Source: Emiliania huxleyi CCMP1516
Lineage: Eukaryota > Haptophyta > Isochrysidales > Noelaerhabdaceae
Direction of reading: 5' to 3'
Length of the DNA: 64,000 nucleotides
Assembly (NCBI RefSeq): GCF_000372725.1
Contig: NW_005195300.1
Span: 158,451-222,450, forward strand
The notes beneath the pieces are model-generated. The model was given only the letters and a program-made list of their open reading frames with translations, did not search any database and was not told where the DNA came from. Both the position numbers and the translations under genes were made by a program. Below, piece after piece: positions 1 to 10,158 of the stretch. Every line of letters starts with the position of its first letter. The stretch's first letter is position 1.

Positions 1-242
1 ACGACCTTTGCGACCAGCTCTGGCCCGATGGCGGCGCCGAGCGTCAGCGTCCCGACGAGGGGAAGGCCAACCACAATCGCAAACCTGGTTGCGTGGTACT
101 TGACCGGCGTGGTGCGGAGGCAGCTGGCGGCCGCCAGGCTCGCCATCCGCTCGCCGATGGAGTCGATCGCGCTGTCGTCGATGGAGTCGTCCGCCGATGT
201 GGTTGCGCTTCCTCCGACGTTGCCGGTGGCGTAAGACGCCAT
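1..242 (-). CDS. N-terminal part of a membrane protein, runs off the window
   Basis: An open frame of 80 codons starts with ATG at 242 and continues past position 1 without a stop. The first 45 residues are polar and rich in Ser, Asp and Ala. A hydrophobic stretch (FAIVVGLPLVGTLTLGAAIG) near residues 55-74 looks like a membrane segment. The family cannot be named from this much sequence. It could also be one exon of a larger gene. Codon use matches the other coding regions of the window. Confidence 0.4.
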   Translation of the reverse strand, partial: MASYATGNVGGSATTSADDSIDDSAIDSIGERMASLAAASCLRTTPVKYHATRFAIVVGLPLVGTLTLGAAIGPELVAKV

Positions 243-936
243 TGCGATCAAGAATTCGAACTCCGGAGTGAGAAACACTCTCTCTCCAGCTCGTCTCTCT
301 CCACCGCTGTGTCCGGCTTGGAGGGAACTGTGGGAGGAAACAGCGACCAGGTTCGCTGTGAAGAGCTGGGGCGCGCCACCCAAGAGCCTAGGTAGGTGCG
401 GATCGGCAAGAGCGCAATCGATCTTTTTGCCCTCTATCACCTTGGGTTGTAAGAACTTGAAACACACCACGCAGGGGCACAGCAAGCACGGATTGGGCGC
501 GCCACCTCCCGCGAGCGCGGCGGGATCGGAATTGCGGCCGGAGGGAAGGGCGAGCCGCCGCCGCCGCCGCCACATACCATCAGCGACGACGACCGCGGCT
601 CGGCAACGCAAGGCGGACATGGCATATCGCTCTCGGGCCCACAGACATCCCGCACACCCGCCGCACACCCGCCGCCCCCCGCGCGCGCCCCACCCCGGCC
701 GGGAGAGAGGGGAGTGACAGTTTGGGATGGCAACAGAACGAGTATGTTGAGTCCTGGCTCAACAACGCAGATAAAGGACTTGGGTGGTCCGGCCCACAAG
801 TCCGGCTCATGCGCCCCGATCGGACCTCGTTATTTTTTGTATGCGTGACACTGATAGCGTGAGAGACTCGGCGTTCCACCTTGCCGCCCTACGCCGAGCT
901 GCCCCAAGCCGCTTATCAGAGTCGTTCGATCCGACC
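243..936. other. Intergenic region, no gene recognised
   Basis: Several overlapping GC-rich open frames occur here on both strands, but none looks like protein. It is probably the divergent promoter region between the minus-strand membrane protein and the secreted repeat protein at 937. Confidence 0.5.
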
Positions 937-2180
937 ATGCTGGGTTTGGAGAGATCGCTCGGGGGCGTGGCCCTGGTTGTCTTTTTGGCGTCCGCGTACT
1001 CGCAGCATAGCGCGCACGAGCACCTCGTGGGCGCGCTGGACAGGCGCATCGCGCTGCTGGAAAAGCAGGCTGGTGACTTGAGGGCGCAAGAAGCAGGCGA
1101 AATGGTGCTCCTCCGAGGAGTGCTGGAGAGGCTCACCATAGCGATCGAGACGGCGCAGGCACACGACGAGACGGCGCAGGCAGCACAAACCGAGACGGAA
1201 GACATGGCTCAAGTCCGCCATCTCCGACATCTCTTAGTGCTTTCGCAAGAACGCGCTTTTGATCTCAGCCGAGCCTTCGCAGCTGGATTTACTTTCGAGC
1301 AAGTCCTTTCGGCTGTTGACGAGACCAACTGTCCGCGACACCAATGCTTGCGACTCTTGAAGCAAGTGGGGTACACAGAGGTGTGCACTGAGAGCCCGTT
1401 CGGTTTCGGTCTCAGCGCGCAGCACATGATCGATGCCGGTTGTACGGAGGAGGATCTGGCCGTCATTTTCGTGCAGCTCAAAACTCGCGGCGCATCCTTC
1501 GATGACGCGATGTCCACGTTTTGTGCTACTGCTACTACGCTGTGTCCACGCGCGGTGTCAGTACTGAGGATGGCCGGGTATTCATGTGCTGATGCCCATG
1601 CAGCTATCGATGGCCTCGATGACCAATGGAGCAAATTGAGCTGCCAAGAGCAAGAAATGAACGATGAAAGTCCACCGTGTGCCGAGCTTTCGCGTTCCTA
1701 CGCCCAGACGCTCGAACGCGGGAGAAGTTTTTGTCTGGCATCCGAAATACCTGGGGTACTGCGAGATTTGCGGCAGCGGACGGGGCTGCACTGCGGTGAG
1801 ACGCTGTGTTGGCCGGATACAGCCCGGCTGACATGACGCGTGCGGGCTATTCGATGCAAGAGATCGCACAAGAAATGATTTCGGCCAAGTTGAACGGCAT
1901 CTTGGATTCTCAAGAACACAACCAACTCCTAGCCGAAACGATTCTTAAGCAGCTGAAGGCCGCCGGCATGACATGTAAGGAGGCTAGGCACGCGACGTTC
2001 CGTCCCAGGCAGTGCAAGGCCGCCGGCTACACCTACGAAGAAGCAAAGCAGGCCGGCTACGCCTATTTTGAACTCCACTGGAACCGAGGTGATGAGACGG
2101 AGAGTGTGCACCACAATGGTTGGGACATCGACGAGCCGTCACCTCAGCCGACGGGCACCCAGCGCGTTGTCCGCGAGTAA
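937..2180 (+). CDS. Secreted protein with degenerate AGY-type repeats
   Basis: Start at ATG 937 is preferred because it gives a clear signal peptide (LGGVALVVFLASAYS). Residues 25-90 are charged and probably coiled coil. The rest holds Cys-containing repeats of the type LKQVGYTEVC, MIDAGCTEEDL, LRMAGYSCADA and, at the end, CKAAGYTYEEAKQAGY. The frame changes near 1796. A GT-AG intron at 1796-1860 (exon ends G, next exon AGATCGC) joins 937-1795 to 1861-2180 and gives 392 residues. The skipped part, however, also encodes repeat-like sequence (LAGYSPADMTRAGYS), so a one-base frameshift is an alternative. Similar AGY repeats are known from algal and giant-virus proteins; function unknown. Confidence 0.55.
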
Positions 2181-2262
2181 GCGCCGCGCGAAGGGCGAGG
2201 GTGTGTGCGGACGCGTTCAGCCGCCGGACCAGGAGCGACGGGTGGGACCACAGTTCACAAGT

Positions 2263-2392
2263 GTTAATGGTTCGATCCTCCCCAGAGTCGAACTGGCAGC
2301 CACTCGCACCAAGGAGGCGAGGTGTGGCTACGTGACCCAGAAAAGGCCAGAGTCGGGAGCAACCCTCGAGGTGGGTCGCTCATATACTCAAC
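2263..2392 (+). repeat. 130-bp direct repeat, copy 1
   Basis: This segment recurs at 2596-2719 almost unchanged; copy 2 lacks a few bases in the middle. It contains a GGTTCGATCC motif resembling a polymerase III B box and a short inverted pair TTCGA/TCGAA. A tRNA-derived or other short repeat is possible, but no cloverleaf could be drawn. Confidence 0.75.
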
Positions 2393-2595
2393 ACGCCCCC
2401 ACGACACAGCACGAGGTTGCTGCTGTATATCCGATACCGCCGTGTTTCGAGGTAGGGCAGAGGTTCCGGGACGCGAGTTCCCCCGGGTTACCTTGGGCAC
2501 TATTTTCGATCTTTTCTTTTTCGTAGCTCACACACGAAGGGACTCAAATCTTCGCAGACCGCCGTCGACCTGGGAGATCTCACCGGAGGTACCAT

Positions 2596-2719
2596 GTTAA
2601 TGGTTCGATCCTCCCCAGAGTCGAACTGGCAGCCACTCGCACCAAGGAGGCGAGGTGTGGCTACGTGAACTGGCCAGAGTCGGGAGCAACCCTCGAGGTG
2701 GGTCGCTCATATACTCAAC
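2596..2719 (+). repeat. 130-bp direct repeat, copy 2
   Basis: Second copy of the repeat at 2263-2392, about 80 bp upstream of the BspA-type gene. The sequence between the copies (2393-2595) is unique here and shows no gene. Confidence 0.75.
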
Positions 2720-2799
2720 AACAAGCTCCGTCAGGCGCGATTTCTTTGTTTCCTGCGTGCTGTGAGAGAGATTGTGATGTTTAAATTCTTTGTTCCACG

Positions 2800-3573
2800 A
2801 TGGTGTCCTCGACGTCTGCGCCGCCGCCAAGCAACGCCGCCAGCTCCGAGACTTTGGACGTGGGCGGCTGGCAGGTCGTCGTCACCGACGGGCACGCGGT
2901 CCTGCCCAAAGGCATGACGCACTTGCCAGACGGGACGTTTCAGCTCCGCACCTCTCTCGTCTCGGTCGCCTTTCCGCGCAGCCTCGCCTCCATCGGCGAC
3001 GGCGCCTTCTACCGTTGCACCTCGCTCGTCTCCGTCGACCTCCCCGCCAGCCTCACCTCCATCCGCCCCCATGCTTTCCGCGGCTGCTCCTCCCTCGCCC
3101 ACGTCACCTTCCCCGCCGGCCTCACCTCCATCGGCGACAACGCCTACAATGGTTGCACCTCTCTCGCCTCCGTCACCTTCCCTGCCGGTCTCACCTCCAT
3201 CGGAGTCTACGCCTTCTGCGGCTGCCCCTCCATGACCCGCGTCACCGTGCCAACCACCCTCACCTCCATCGGCCACGGCGCCTTCCGCGACTGCCCGCTC
3301 ACCCGCGTCACCGTGCCAGACACCGCAACCGTCGGCTACGCCGCCTTCCCGCCCGCCACTACCGTTCTCCGCCTCTCTCCCAAGAGGATGCGCGACCTGC
3401 AGCGCTGGCACGAGGCGGTGGCCGGGGCTCTGGCCTACAAGCGCTGCCGCCCCGGCCTTGTCCTCTGGCTAGAGCGAGCCAACATCAGGCTCGGCTCTTA
3501 CGGCCCGGACGGCGCGGCGCGCAAGCGCGACCGCGAGGAGTTCGAGGGCGACTTTGCGCCGCTTGTAGAGTGA
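2800..3573 (+). CDS. BspA-type leucine-rich repeat protein, short paralog
   Basis: 257 residues. A short N-terminal region (ETLDVGGWQVVVTDGHAVLP) is followed by six to seven LRR_5/BspA-type repeats of about 23 residues with the pattern SLTSVTFPAGLTSIGxxAFxxC. A tail of about 65 residues ends EEFEGDF.PLVE. There is no signal peptide. Start at ATG 2800 is supported by the paralog at 6896, which shares the CCACGATGG context and the preceding GCTGTGAGAGAG leader. These repeats form solenoids used in protein binding; the partner is unknown. About 70 bp after the stop are also shared with the paralog, showing that both came from one duplicated unit. Confidence 0.85.
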   Translation: MVSSTSAPPPSNAASSETLDVGGWQVVVTDGHAVLPKGMTHLPDGTFQLRTSLVSVAFPRSLASIGDGAFYRCTSLVSVDLPASLTSIRPHAFRGCSSLAHVTFPAGLTSIGDNAYNGCTSLASVTFPAGLTSIGVYAFCGCPSMTRVTVPTTLTSIGHGAFRDCPLTRVTVPDTATVGYAAFPPATTVLRLSPKRMRDLQRWHEAVAGALAYKRCRPGLVLWLERANIRLGSYGPDGAARKRDREEFEGDFAPLVE

Positions 3574-4899
3574 CAGGCGTGATTGAAACCGCCGGCGCTG
3601 CGGCTGGAGCTCCTCCTCCTGTCCTGAGGAGGAGCGTGTGTACGACTACGAGACCGGAGAATCTTTCGAGTACTTGGAGACATATTGCGAGAAAAAGGGA
3701 AAAAAGTTATTTTGCTTGTAAAATTCTATTCGGTGTAAAGAAAGAAAGAAAACAGACACCCCAAGGGAGGGATGGTAGAGGGTGCGCAGCGTCCTAATCT
3801 ATAATCTGAGGATTCAGGATTCAGGCATCGCTTCAGTGAGGCCAAAGTGAGTTTATGGATGTGTGAGAACGGTACGGGACACGAGGAGGCACGCGGATCG
3901 TCTCGTCGGTGACTCTGCTGCACGCCGTTTCAGAATTTTTCTCAGCGTGAGCGAGACGTCTAAGAGTGCCACCGTCGGGTAGGACGGGTCGGCCCGGAGT
4001 ATCAGAGTAGCCGTCGTGGTCGCGGCGAGCAGCGCCGGCCACTCCGGCGCTGCGTCGGCAACGTGGGAGCATGTCCACCGCCACTTCGCGGTCGCAGCGC
4101 TGTTGTCGCCCAAAACGCCGCTACGTACCTTTTCGGGCAAACCATCGAGCTGTGTGTCGATTTCGACTTGACGGCGGCATGAAGGCATCACGTCTCCATG
4201 CCGCCGTCAAGTTGGAGCCAGTCTGCGGCGACCACAGCGCTCAGAAAGGTACATAGCCAGCTTTTCAGAGTCAAGCGATTGAGCGCGAAATCCCACACTG
4301 GTGGATTTTGGGGCGCTGCGCACCCCCTAGGGATGGGAGAACGGCACGCCGCCACCACACAGGGATTTTAAGGAGAGGGGTGTGGTGCGCTAGCCGTCGC
4401 CCGCCCTTGGGCGTCCGCCTCTTCCTATCTCTTCGCAGTCTCTCTCCGATTCTCGCTGCAACCTTCGATTGGGCGTGCCAGCCATCCTTAGCACGGATGG
4501 CTGCGAAACAGGGAGCGCAGCCATCCAAGGTGCAGATTTCGAGGTTAGCCCTCACCGGGGTTGATTGACATTCACAGGCCTTGTTATTCTACCTCATTGC
4601 TGTCTCTTCCTCGCCTCGCCTCCTCGCGCTAGCCCGTCCCGCTATCCAACGCCTCTTGCAAGAAGTCCAATGCGCCTCTGCGAGCCTCTCTGCCGTCTGG
4701 ACGTCTGAGACTGTCGGCGCACGGCGGCCCGTGGCGCAACATCAACGGTCATGGCATTGATTGAAGATCGTCCTCACGTTCCTGATGCGCTCATCCGCGT
4801 CGACGCGGCGAGGCTTCCCAACGGCCCAATCGCCGCGCCGCAAGGGGGCGCCCCCCCTGCCTGCCGCTCCCGCGCCCGCCGCGCCCGCTCAATGCTCTC
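3574..4899. other. Intergenic region with structured repeats
   Basis: No convincing gene. The first 80 bases are the conserved 3' flank of the BspA-type gene. A strong hairpin lies at 4166-4212 and further inverted motifs surround it. A smaller inverted pair AGCCATCC/GGATGGCT lies at about 4480-4503. Confidence 0.5.
4166..4212. repeat. Perfect 16-bp-arm hairpin
   Basis: Arms 4166-4181 and 4197-4212 are exactly complementary, with a 15-base loop. A second, imperfect inverted pair (GCTACGTACCTTT at 4120 and AAAGGTACATAGC at 4245) brackets it, so this may be a small foldback element of about 138 bp. Confidence 0.6.
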
Positions 4900-5859
4900 T
4901 TAGCAGAGAGCAAAAATGCAAGAATACGCTACGCATTCCTTCCACCTTACCGAGGCACTCTCGCTCCCTCTCCCTCCTCCCACCAGGCTCGAGAACTGGT
5001 CGCGGATGGGTCGCCAGTACGCTGTCGCCTCCTGTCCTGTCGGGAAGCCCGCCGGGCCAAACACCATCGGCCAGACGTGGTTCTGCATGTTTTTGAACTG
5101 ACCCCCCACCGTGTTCGACCCCCGCCCGATGCGCTCACACCCCTTCCGCCGCGACGCGAGCGACTGTCGGATGCGGCTCGTCAGCAGATACTGCAGAAAC
5201 ATGACAGTGAGCTGCTGGCACGGGTACCCCTCCCGCATCCCGTTCGCCCAGCTGGAGCGCATCACCGCATCGCCGCCGTCTTCGTCAGACCGGTTCATCT
5301 CCCGCTCGAACTCGCGCCACCGCTTCAGCACGTCGTCGCATAGCCTGTTCATGTGGTAGCCGAGCGGCGCGAGCATCGGCGCCGCCCTCTCCGCCGCGAT
5401 GGGTTGATGCAGCACCGCCGCCACGATGGCGCTCGGCCTCCGCATCGGCGCGCCTCCCAGCGACGCCGTGGTGTCCGCGGCCGCGAGCGGCCCCAGCAGC
5501 GCCGCCTGCGCCGCCGTCTGCTCCTCCGCCGCCCTCCGCCTCTTCTCCTTCGGCGCATCGGCCCACCCCTGGTGCTGCTCGGCGCGCCGCTCGCCCTTCT
5601 CGAGCCTCTCCCTCTTCGTGGGCGGGCGGGCGTACGTGAACAGCTCGTCGGCGTCGCCCGCCGCCGCCCGCCTTTCCGCGGGCACGGTGCGCACCGCCTC
5701 CACCGTCCACGCCTCCCGCAACGCCGCGCCCCGGCCCTCGCCGAGCCGCTGGAATGGTCCGCCGCCGTCGGCGTTCGCCGCCGCCGCGGCCCAAGCCGCC
5801 GCGGTCAGCGCCGCGCCCTGACCGACAAACGCGCACAGCGGATCCGGCATCTGGCCCAC
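4900..5859 (-). CDS. Hypothetical protein, 319 aa
   Basis: A single open frame with coherent amino-acid composition. Residues 1-60 are Ala/Gly-rich. A basic-acidic region (about 75-115, KRERLEKGERR and KEKRRRAAEEQ) could be helical or a nuclear signal. The C-terminal half is more conserved-looking, with a pattern LGYHMNRLCDDVLKRWREFE, an acidic loop SDEDGGD and aromatic-rich GQFKNMQNHVWPMVFGP. No family was recognised. An extra exon on either side cannot be excluded. Confidence 0.55.
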   Translation of the reverse strand: MGQMPDPLCAFVGQGAALTAAAWAAAAANADGGGPFQRLGEGRGAALREAWTVEAVRTVPAERRAAAGDADELFTYARPPTKRERLEKGERRAEQHQGWADAPKEKRRRAAEEQTAAQAALLGPLAAADTTASLGGAPMRRPSAIVAAVLHQPIAAERAAPMLAPLGYHMNRLCDDVLKRWREFEREMNRSDEDGGDAVMRSSWANGMREGYPCQQLTVMFLQYLLTSRIRQSLASRRKGCERIGRGSNTVGGQFKNMQNHVWPMVFGPAGFPTGQEATAYWRPIRDQFSSLVGGGRGSESASVRWKECVAYSCIFALC

Positions 5860-6895
5860 CGCCTGCCTCGCCCCGCGGTGGCCAGACCCTCTTCCACCCT
5901 TTGTGCAATCGCGCTTGTTACGCCTGATCGCATCATCGATTCATTATCTTACGTCCGTCCCGCCGCCCGCCGCGCGGCCAGACTCCACATCACATAATTG
6001 TAAACGAACATTGATGGGAAGGCGACACACAGTCCGACCAACGACTGGGACACCAACGCGGTATGGGTGGACGCTAGACGGGCGATGACGGTCACACAGG
6101 AGCGACACACAGAACCACAAGACAAGACACTCAGCCAACGGGGCGGCTGCCACACATCCCGAGCGAACTTCCCTAGTCACCCGCGGCCGGACTCCATCCG
6201 GCACGCGTCGCTGGGCGCTCAGAGCTGCGTCCCCTGCTCGCCACCCCGACGCCCAAGGCGCCCGAGTGAACGACAGGCGGCACGCGAAGACTGGTTGCAA
6301 TCCCGCCGACCGCCAGGCCGCGGGATGATGTGTGCGTGGTCATGTAGTGGGTCTCGGAAGCTCCCCTCTCGGGCTAGGGGCCAGCCCCTCTCCCTTGCCC
6401 TCGGAACAGTGTGTCCGAGTCGAGGCGTGTGCTTGCCGGTCGACGGCCGCGCGCGGTTGGCATTGTGACGAAGGTTGCGCGCGGCCGCGGCGCGCCCGCC
6501 ATGGTTCGGCGCGGCGCGCCTACCAGCGGCAGTTGTCGAGGCACGGGAACGCTTACCCGGGGTCATCCTCTGAGCCTGGTCGTCGGCGCCGCGATGCCAC
6601 GGCGGCGCATTCGACGTCGTCGGCGCCGCTGCCCCGCGGTGAGCCCCGCCGCACGTGGCGACGGCCGCCCTTCGTGCCACCTCGCGGTCTTGTGCGAGGG
6701 AGGGCCAGGAAAATTCTTTTCCGGGGTGGGCGTCGTAAGGGTGAGGGCGATTGCCGCCCTCCCCCCTTCGCCCACCTCGACGCCTTCGTGTAGGCACCCC
6801 CGCGACTGTGCCTCTTTTGGTACCGTGGCGTACCTGTGTCGAACCTGTGTGCTGTGAGAGAGAGAGACTTCGGTTCGTTGAATTCTTTTCCCACG
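5860..6895. other. Intergenic region, no gene recognised
   Basis: Only shadow-type open frames are seen. The last 50 bases (GCTGTGAGAGAG to CCCACG) match the leader of the BspA-type gene at 2800 and probably belong to the 5' untranslated region of the gene at 6896. Confidence 0.5.
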
Positions 6896-7951
6896 ATGGG
6901 GATGCCCGCCTCAACACCTTCAGCGCCGCCGAGCGACGCCGCGCCGCCGCCCGGCTCCGAGACTCTGGATGTGGGCGGCTGGCAGGTCGTCGTCGCCGAC
7001 GGGCACGCGGTGCTGCCCGAAGGCATGACGCACCTGCCGGACCTGGCGTTCTTCGAACGCGCCACTCTCGTCTCGGTCGCCTGCCCGAGCAGCCTCGTCT
7101 CCATCGGCGACCGGGCCTTCGACCGCTGCACCTCGCTCGCCTCCATCGACCTCCCCGCCGGCCCCACCTCCATCGGCAAGCACGCCTTCGACCGCTGCTG
7201 CTCGCTGGTCTCCATTGACCTCCCCGCCGGTCTCACCTCCATCAGCAGAGGCGCCTTCTTCGGCTGCTCCGCCCTCGCCTCCGTCACCTCCCCCGCCGGC
7301 CTCACCTCCATCGGCAGCTGCGCCTTCTACGGCTGCTCCGCCCTCGCCAACGTCACCTTCCCTGCCGGCCTCGTCTCCATCGGCGACTACGCCTTCGACG
7401 GCTGCTCCGCCCTCGCCAACGTCACCTTCCCTGCCGGCCTCACCTCCATCGGCAGCAGCGCCTTCCTCCATTGCTCCTCCCTCACCAGCGTCACCCTCCC
7501 CGCCGGCCTCACCTCCATCGGCAGCTGCGCCTTCTACGGCTGCTCCGCCCTCGCCAACGTCACCTTCCCTGCCGGCCTCACCTCCATCGGCGAGCAAGCC
7601 TTCTACCGCTGCTTGTCTCTCACATCCGTCACCTTCCCCGCCGGCCTCACCTCGATCGGCAGCAGCGCCTTCAACGCCTGCTCCTCCCTCTCCTCCGTCA
7701 CCGTGCCAACCACCGCCACGATCGGCTTCGGCGCCTTCCCACTCGCCACCACCGTCCTCCGCCTCCCGCCCGCAACGATGCGCTGGTACGAGGCGGTGGA
7801 CGGGGCTCTGGCCTACAAGCGCTGCCGCCCCCTTCTCTACGGCTGGCTAGAGCGGGCCCAGACCAGCCTCGGCTCTTACGGCCCGGACGGCGCGGCGCGC
7901 CAGCGCGACCTCGAGGAGTTCGAGGGCGATTTTGGGCTGCTTGTAGAGTGA
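6896..7951 (+). CDS. BspA-type leucine-rich repeat protein, long paralog
   Basis: 351 residues from ATG 6896, the start conserved with the paralog at 2800 (an upstream in-frame ATG at 6836 lies in the shared leader). It has the same N-terminal region (ETLDVGGWQVVVADGHAVLP), about eleven BspA-type repeats, and the same tail (YKRCRP, GSYGPDGAAR, EEFEGDF.LLVE). The extra repeats are nearly identical to one another (ANVTFPAGL.SIG units at 7340-7600), which points to recent internal amplification. A cytoplasmic or nuclear binding scaffold is the likely role. Downstream, the shared 3' flank runs directly into ankyrin sequence, so this copy sits at a rearrangement junction. Confidence 0.85.
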   Translation: MGMPASTPSAPPSDAAPPPGSETLDVGGWQVVVADGHAVLPEGMTHLPDLAFFERATLVSVACPSSLVSIGDRAFDRCTSLASIDLPAGPTSIGKHAFDRCCSLVSIDLPAGLTSISRGAFFGCSALASVTSPAGLTSIGSCAFYGCSALANVTFPAGLVSIGDYAFDGCSALANVTFPAGLTSIGSSAFLHCSSLTSVTLPAGLTSIGSCAFYGCSALANVTFPAGLTSIGEQAFYRCLSLTSVTFPAGLTSIGSSAFNACSSLSSVTVPTTATIGFGAFPLATTVLRLPPATMRWYEAVDGALAYKRCRPLLYGWLERAQTSLGSYGPDGAARQRDLEEFEGDFGLLVE

Positions 7952-8009
7952 CAGGCGTGATTGAAACCGCCGGCGCTGCGGCTGGAGCTCCTCCTCCTGT
8001 TAGTCCTGA

Positions 8010-8968
8010 GGAGGAGCGTGTACGAGACCCGCCAGCTGCTGCTCCCTTCAGCCAGACGGCGCCTCCGCTCTGCTCCTCGCGTGCGAGAAGGAATGCCCCG
8101 AGTGCGTCAGGCTGCTGCTCGAGGCCAATGCGGCGGTCGACCAAGCCAACACCAGAGGCGTCACACCGCTGTACATCACGTGCCACCGAGGCCACCTCGG
8201 GATTGCCCGGCTGCTGCGCGACGCTGGCGCAGCGGTCGGCCAAGTCATGGACGGCGGCTACACGCCGCTGCTCATGGCGTGCCGGAACGGCTACTTCGAG
8301 ATCGTTCGGCTGCTCCTCGGGGCCAGTGCGGCGGTCAATCAGGCCGACGCGAGCGGCACCACGCCGCTGTTCATCGCGTGTCGGAGGGGCCACGTCGACA
8401 TCGTCCGGCTGCTTCTCGAGGCTGGCGCAGCGGTCGGCCAAGCCATGAACAACAACGGCGCCAACAACGGCGCCACGCCGCTGCTCATCGCGTGCCACCA
8501 GGGCCACCTCGAGGTCGCCAAGCTCCTCTCCTCCTACGGCGCCTCGCGCGCCGCAGTGCCGTCCCTTGGCACGCCCGAGGAGATCGCAGCCGATGAAGGC
8601 CACCCGACCTCGCCGCTTGGCTGATCGCTAGCCGCAGCTGGACGCCGCTCGCGCACTTTGAGACCCTCACCGCCGCCCGCGCGCTCTCCCTGCTGCGCAG
8701 CGGCGCAAGCTTGCACGAGGGCGAGCCGACGCCGCTGCAGCGCGCCGCGAGCGGCGAGGGCGAGGCGGCGGCGCTGATCCTGCGGGCGGCGGCGCCGTGG
8801 TCGCCGGCAAGCCACTCGCTCTTTCCCGCGGCGGCCCGCGCGCGGGCGGCGCTCCTCGTCCTGCTCCGCCGGCGCTGGGAGTGTCGCCACCGGCACGTGG
8901 GACGAGCCGAGCAACTGCGTCCAGCTGTGGGCGGTGGCGCTGCAGCCGGAGGACGTGGAGATGGATGA
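8010..8968 (+). pseudogene. Ankyrin-repeat gene copy, frameshifted and chimeric
   Basis: Frame 8010-8624 encodes about five ankyrin repeats (GVTPLYITCHRGHLGIARLL, GTTPLFIACRRGHVDIVRLL) and then the family tail GTPEEIAADEGHP. The intact homolog at 24036-25940 continues with DLAAWLVASRGWTPLAHLE. Here that continuation is present in another frame (DLAAWLIASRSWTPLAH from about 8600) because one base is missing: CACCCGACC against CACGCCGACC. The tail (SPASHSLFPAAARARAALLVL) then breaks off near 8866 and joins unrelated WD-repeat sequence. There is no good start codon. It is a decayed copy, unless the missing base is a sequencing error. Confidence 0.65.
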
Positions 8969-9353
8969 CGACGCCGCCGCCGCCGCCTCCGAGGCGCCAG
9001 CAGCCCGCCTGCTCGCGACGGCGCACCACGCCGCCTCCGTCCTCGGCCTCACCGCCGCCGCCGGCGGCGGCGTGGCACCTCCGGTGGTATGCGCTGCGGG
9101 CAGCGACGGCTCCCTCTCGTGCTTCTCGGCGGCGCTGGACGCCGCCGCGCCGCCGTCCGACACCGCCGCCGGCCCGGCGCTGCGGCTGACGCCTGCGTGG
9201 AGCGACGGCGGCGGCGGCGGCGGCGCGCTGCTGAGTGTGGACGCGTCGCCGGACGGGCTCCAGCTGGCAAGCTGCGGCGAGGGCGGCCTCCTCTCGCTCC
9301 ACGCCGCCGAGGGAGGCGCCATGGCGGCGGCGATCGTCCACAGTACCTGTTAG
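8870..9353 (+). CDS. C-terminal WD-repeat fragment, possibly nucleoporin Nup43-like
   Basis: The frame reads VATGTWDEPSNCVQLWAV, a typical WD blade, then an acidic loop (EDVEMDDD), a second blade (VVCAAGSDGSLSCF) and a third (VDASPDGLQLASCGEGGLLSL). It ends at 9353. ATG 8934 lies inside the first blade, so the true 5' end is missing or in another exon. The spacing of motifs resembles the Nup43 family, but the match is weak. The fragment is joined directly to the ankyrin tail at about 8866, so it may be a gene remnant. Confidence 0.35.
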
Positions 9354-9689
9354 CTAAGGCAGTCACGGTGAACGATGAATGGTCAGCAACTCGTTCCACG
9401 TCTCGCCGCTGCGACTCGCCGCCACGTGCGGACGACCCCGCCGCCATAATAACAGTGTTAGAAACGGTGCAAACGGTGCAAACGGTACATCAGTAGAACA
9501 GGTTTCATGTAGTTAGTACAAGAAATCAGGCGTGAGAGTTGAGTTGTAGAGAGATGGAATACACCCTCACCGGCTCGACCGACTACTTGACGGGGCTCGA
9601 CTGCTTCTCCTCAGGGGAGAGACCGCGAGAAATAGGGACGCCGTCGGCGCGCCCGCCTTCGCAGCGCGCCGCAGCGAGAGCTCTAACAC
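9354..9689. other. Intergenic region, nothing recognised
   Basis: A short imperfect repeat of GAAACGGTGCAAACGGT lies at about 9460-9490. No coding pattern is visible. Confidence 0.4.
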
Positions 9690-10142
9690 TCACTCCAGAG
9701 TGAAGATGCCGAAATCCTCGTACGGTGGCGGGTCGGGCCAGTCGACTGGCTCCGCCTCGCATGGCACCCATGCTTCGCCTCTGCCCCACGCCAGCAGCTC
9801 GTTGTCGCGGGCGATTTGCTCGGCCTCTTCCTTCTTCAACAGAGCCTCGAGGAGGCGCAAGAGTCGGGCGTCATCGCCTGTCTCGGCCAGCATCTCGTGC
9901 ACTGACGTCGGGCTAAGCAGCGACCTGGGAGCCTTGATGGTACCCGATCGGCGGCGCCGTAAGGGGACAACCATCGGGCCCATGGACCGCTCGTCGCTGT
10001 TAGATGGTGAGCCAAGCGGGCGCGGGGGCGGCATGGCTGACCCGTCGCCGACACACCGAGACGCTGGGAGAACGCGAGGGGCTCGAGGAGGGTCGAGGAG
10101 GGGATACGTCGGATGCATCTCGGACTTCCACCCCCCCCCCAC
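9690..10142 (-). CDS. Hypothetical protein, about 150 aa
   Basis: The frame encodes a Pro/Ser-rich N-terminal half and a helical C-terminal part (DDARLLRLLEALLKKEEAEQIARDNELLAWG) ending in an acidic, Pro-rich tail (DWPDPPPYEDFGIFTLE). The listed start lies in a G-run; the Met about nine codons later is as likely. No family was recognised. It could be a single exon. Confidence 0.4.
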   Translation of the reverse strand: MGGGWKSEMHPTYPLLDPPRAPRVLPASRCVGDGSAMPPPRPLGSPSNSDERSMGPMVVPLRRRRSGTIKAPRSLLSPTSVHEMLAETGDDARLLRLLEALLKKEEAEQIARDNELLAWGRGEAWVPCEAEPVDWPDPPPYEDFGIFTLE

Positions 10143-10158
10143 GAAATGTTCGTTGTAC

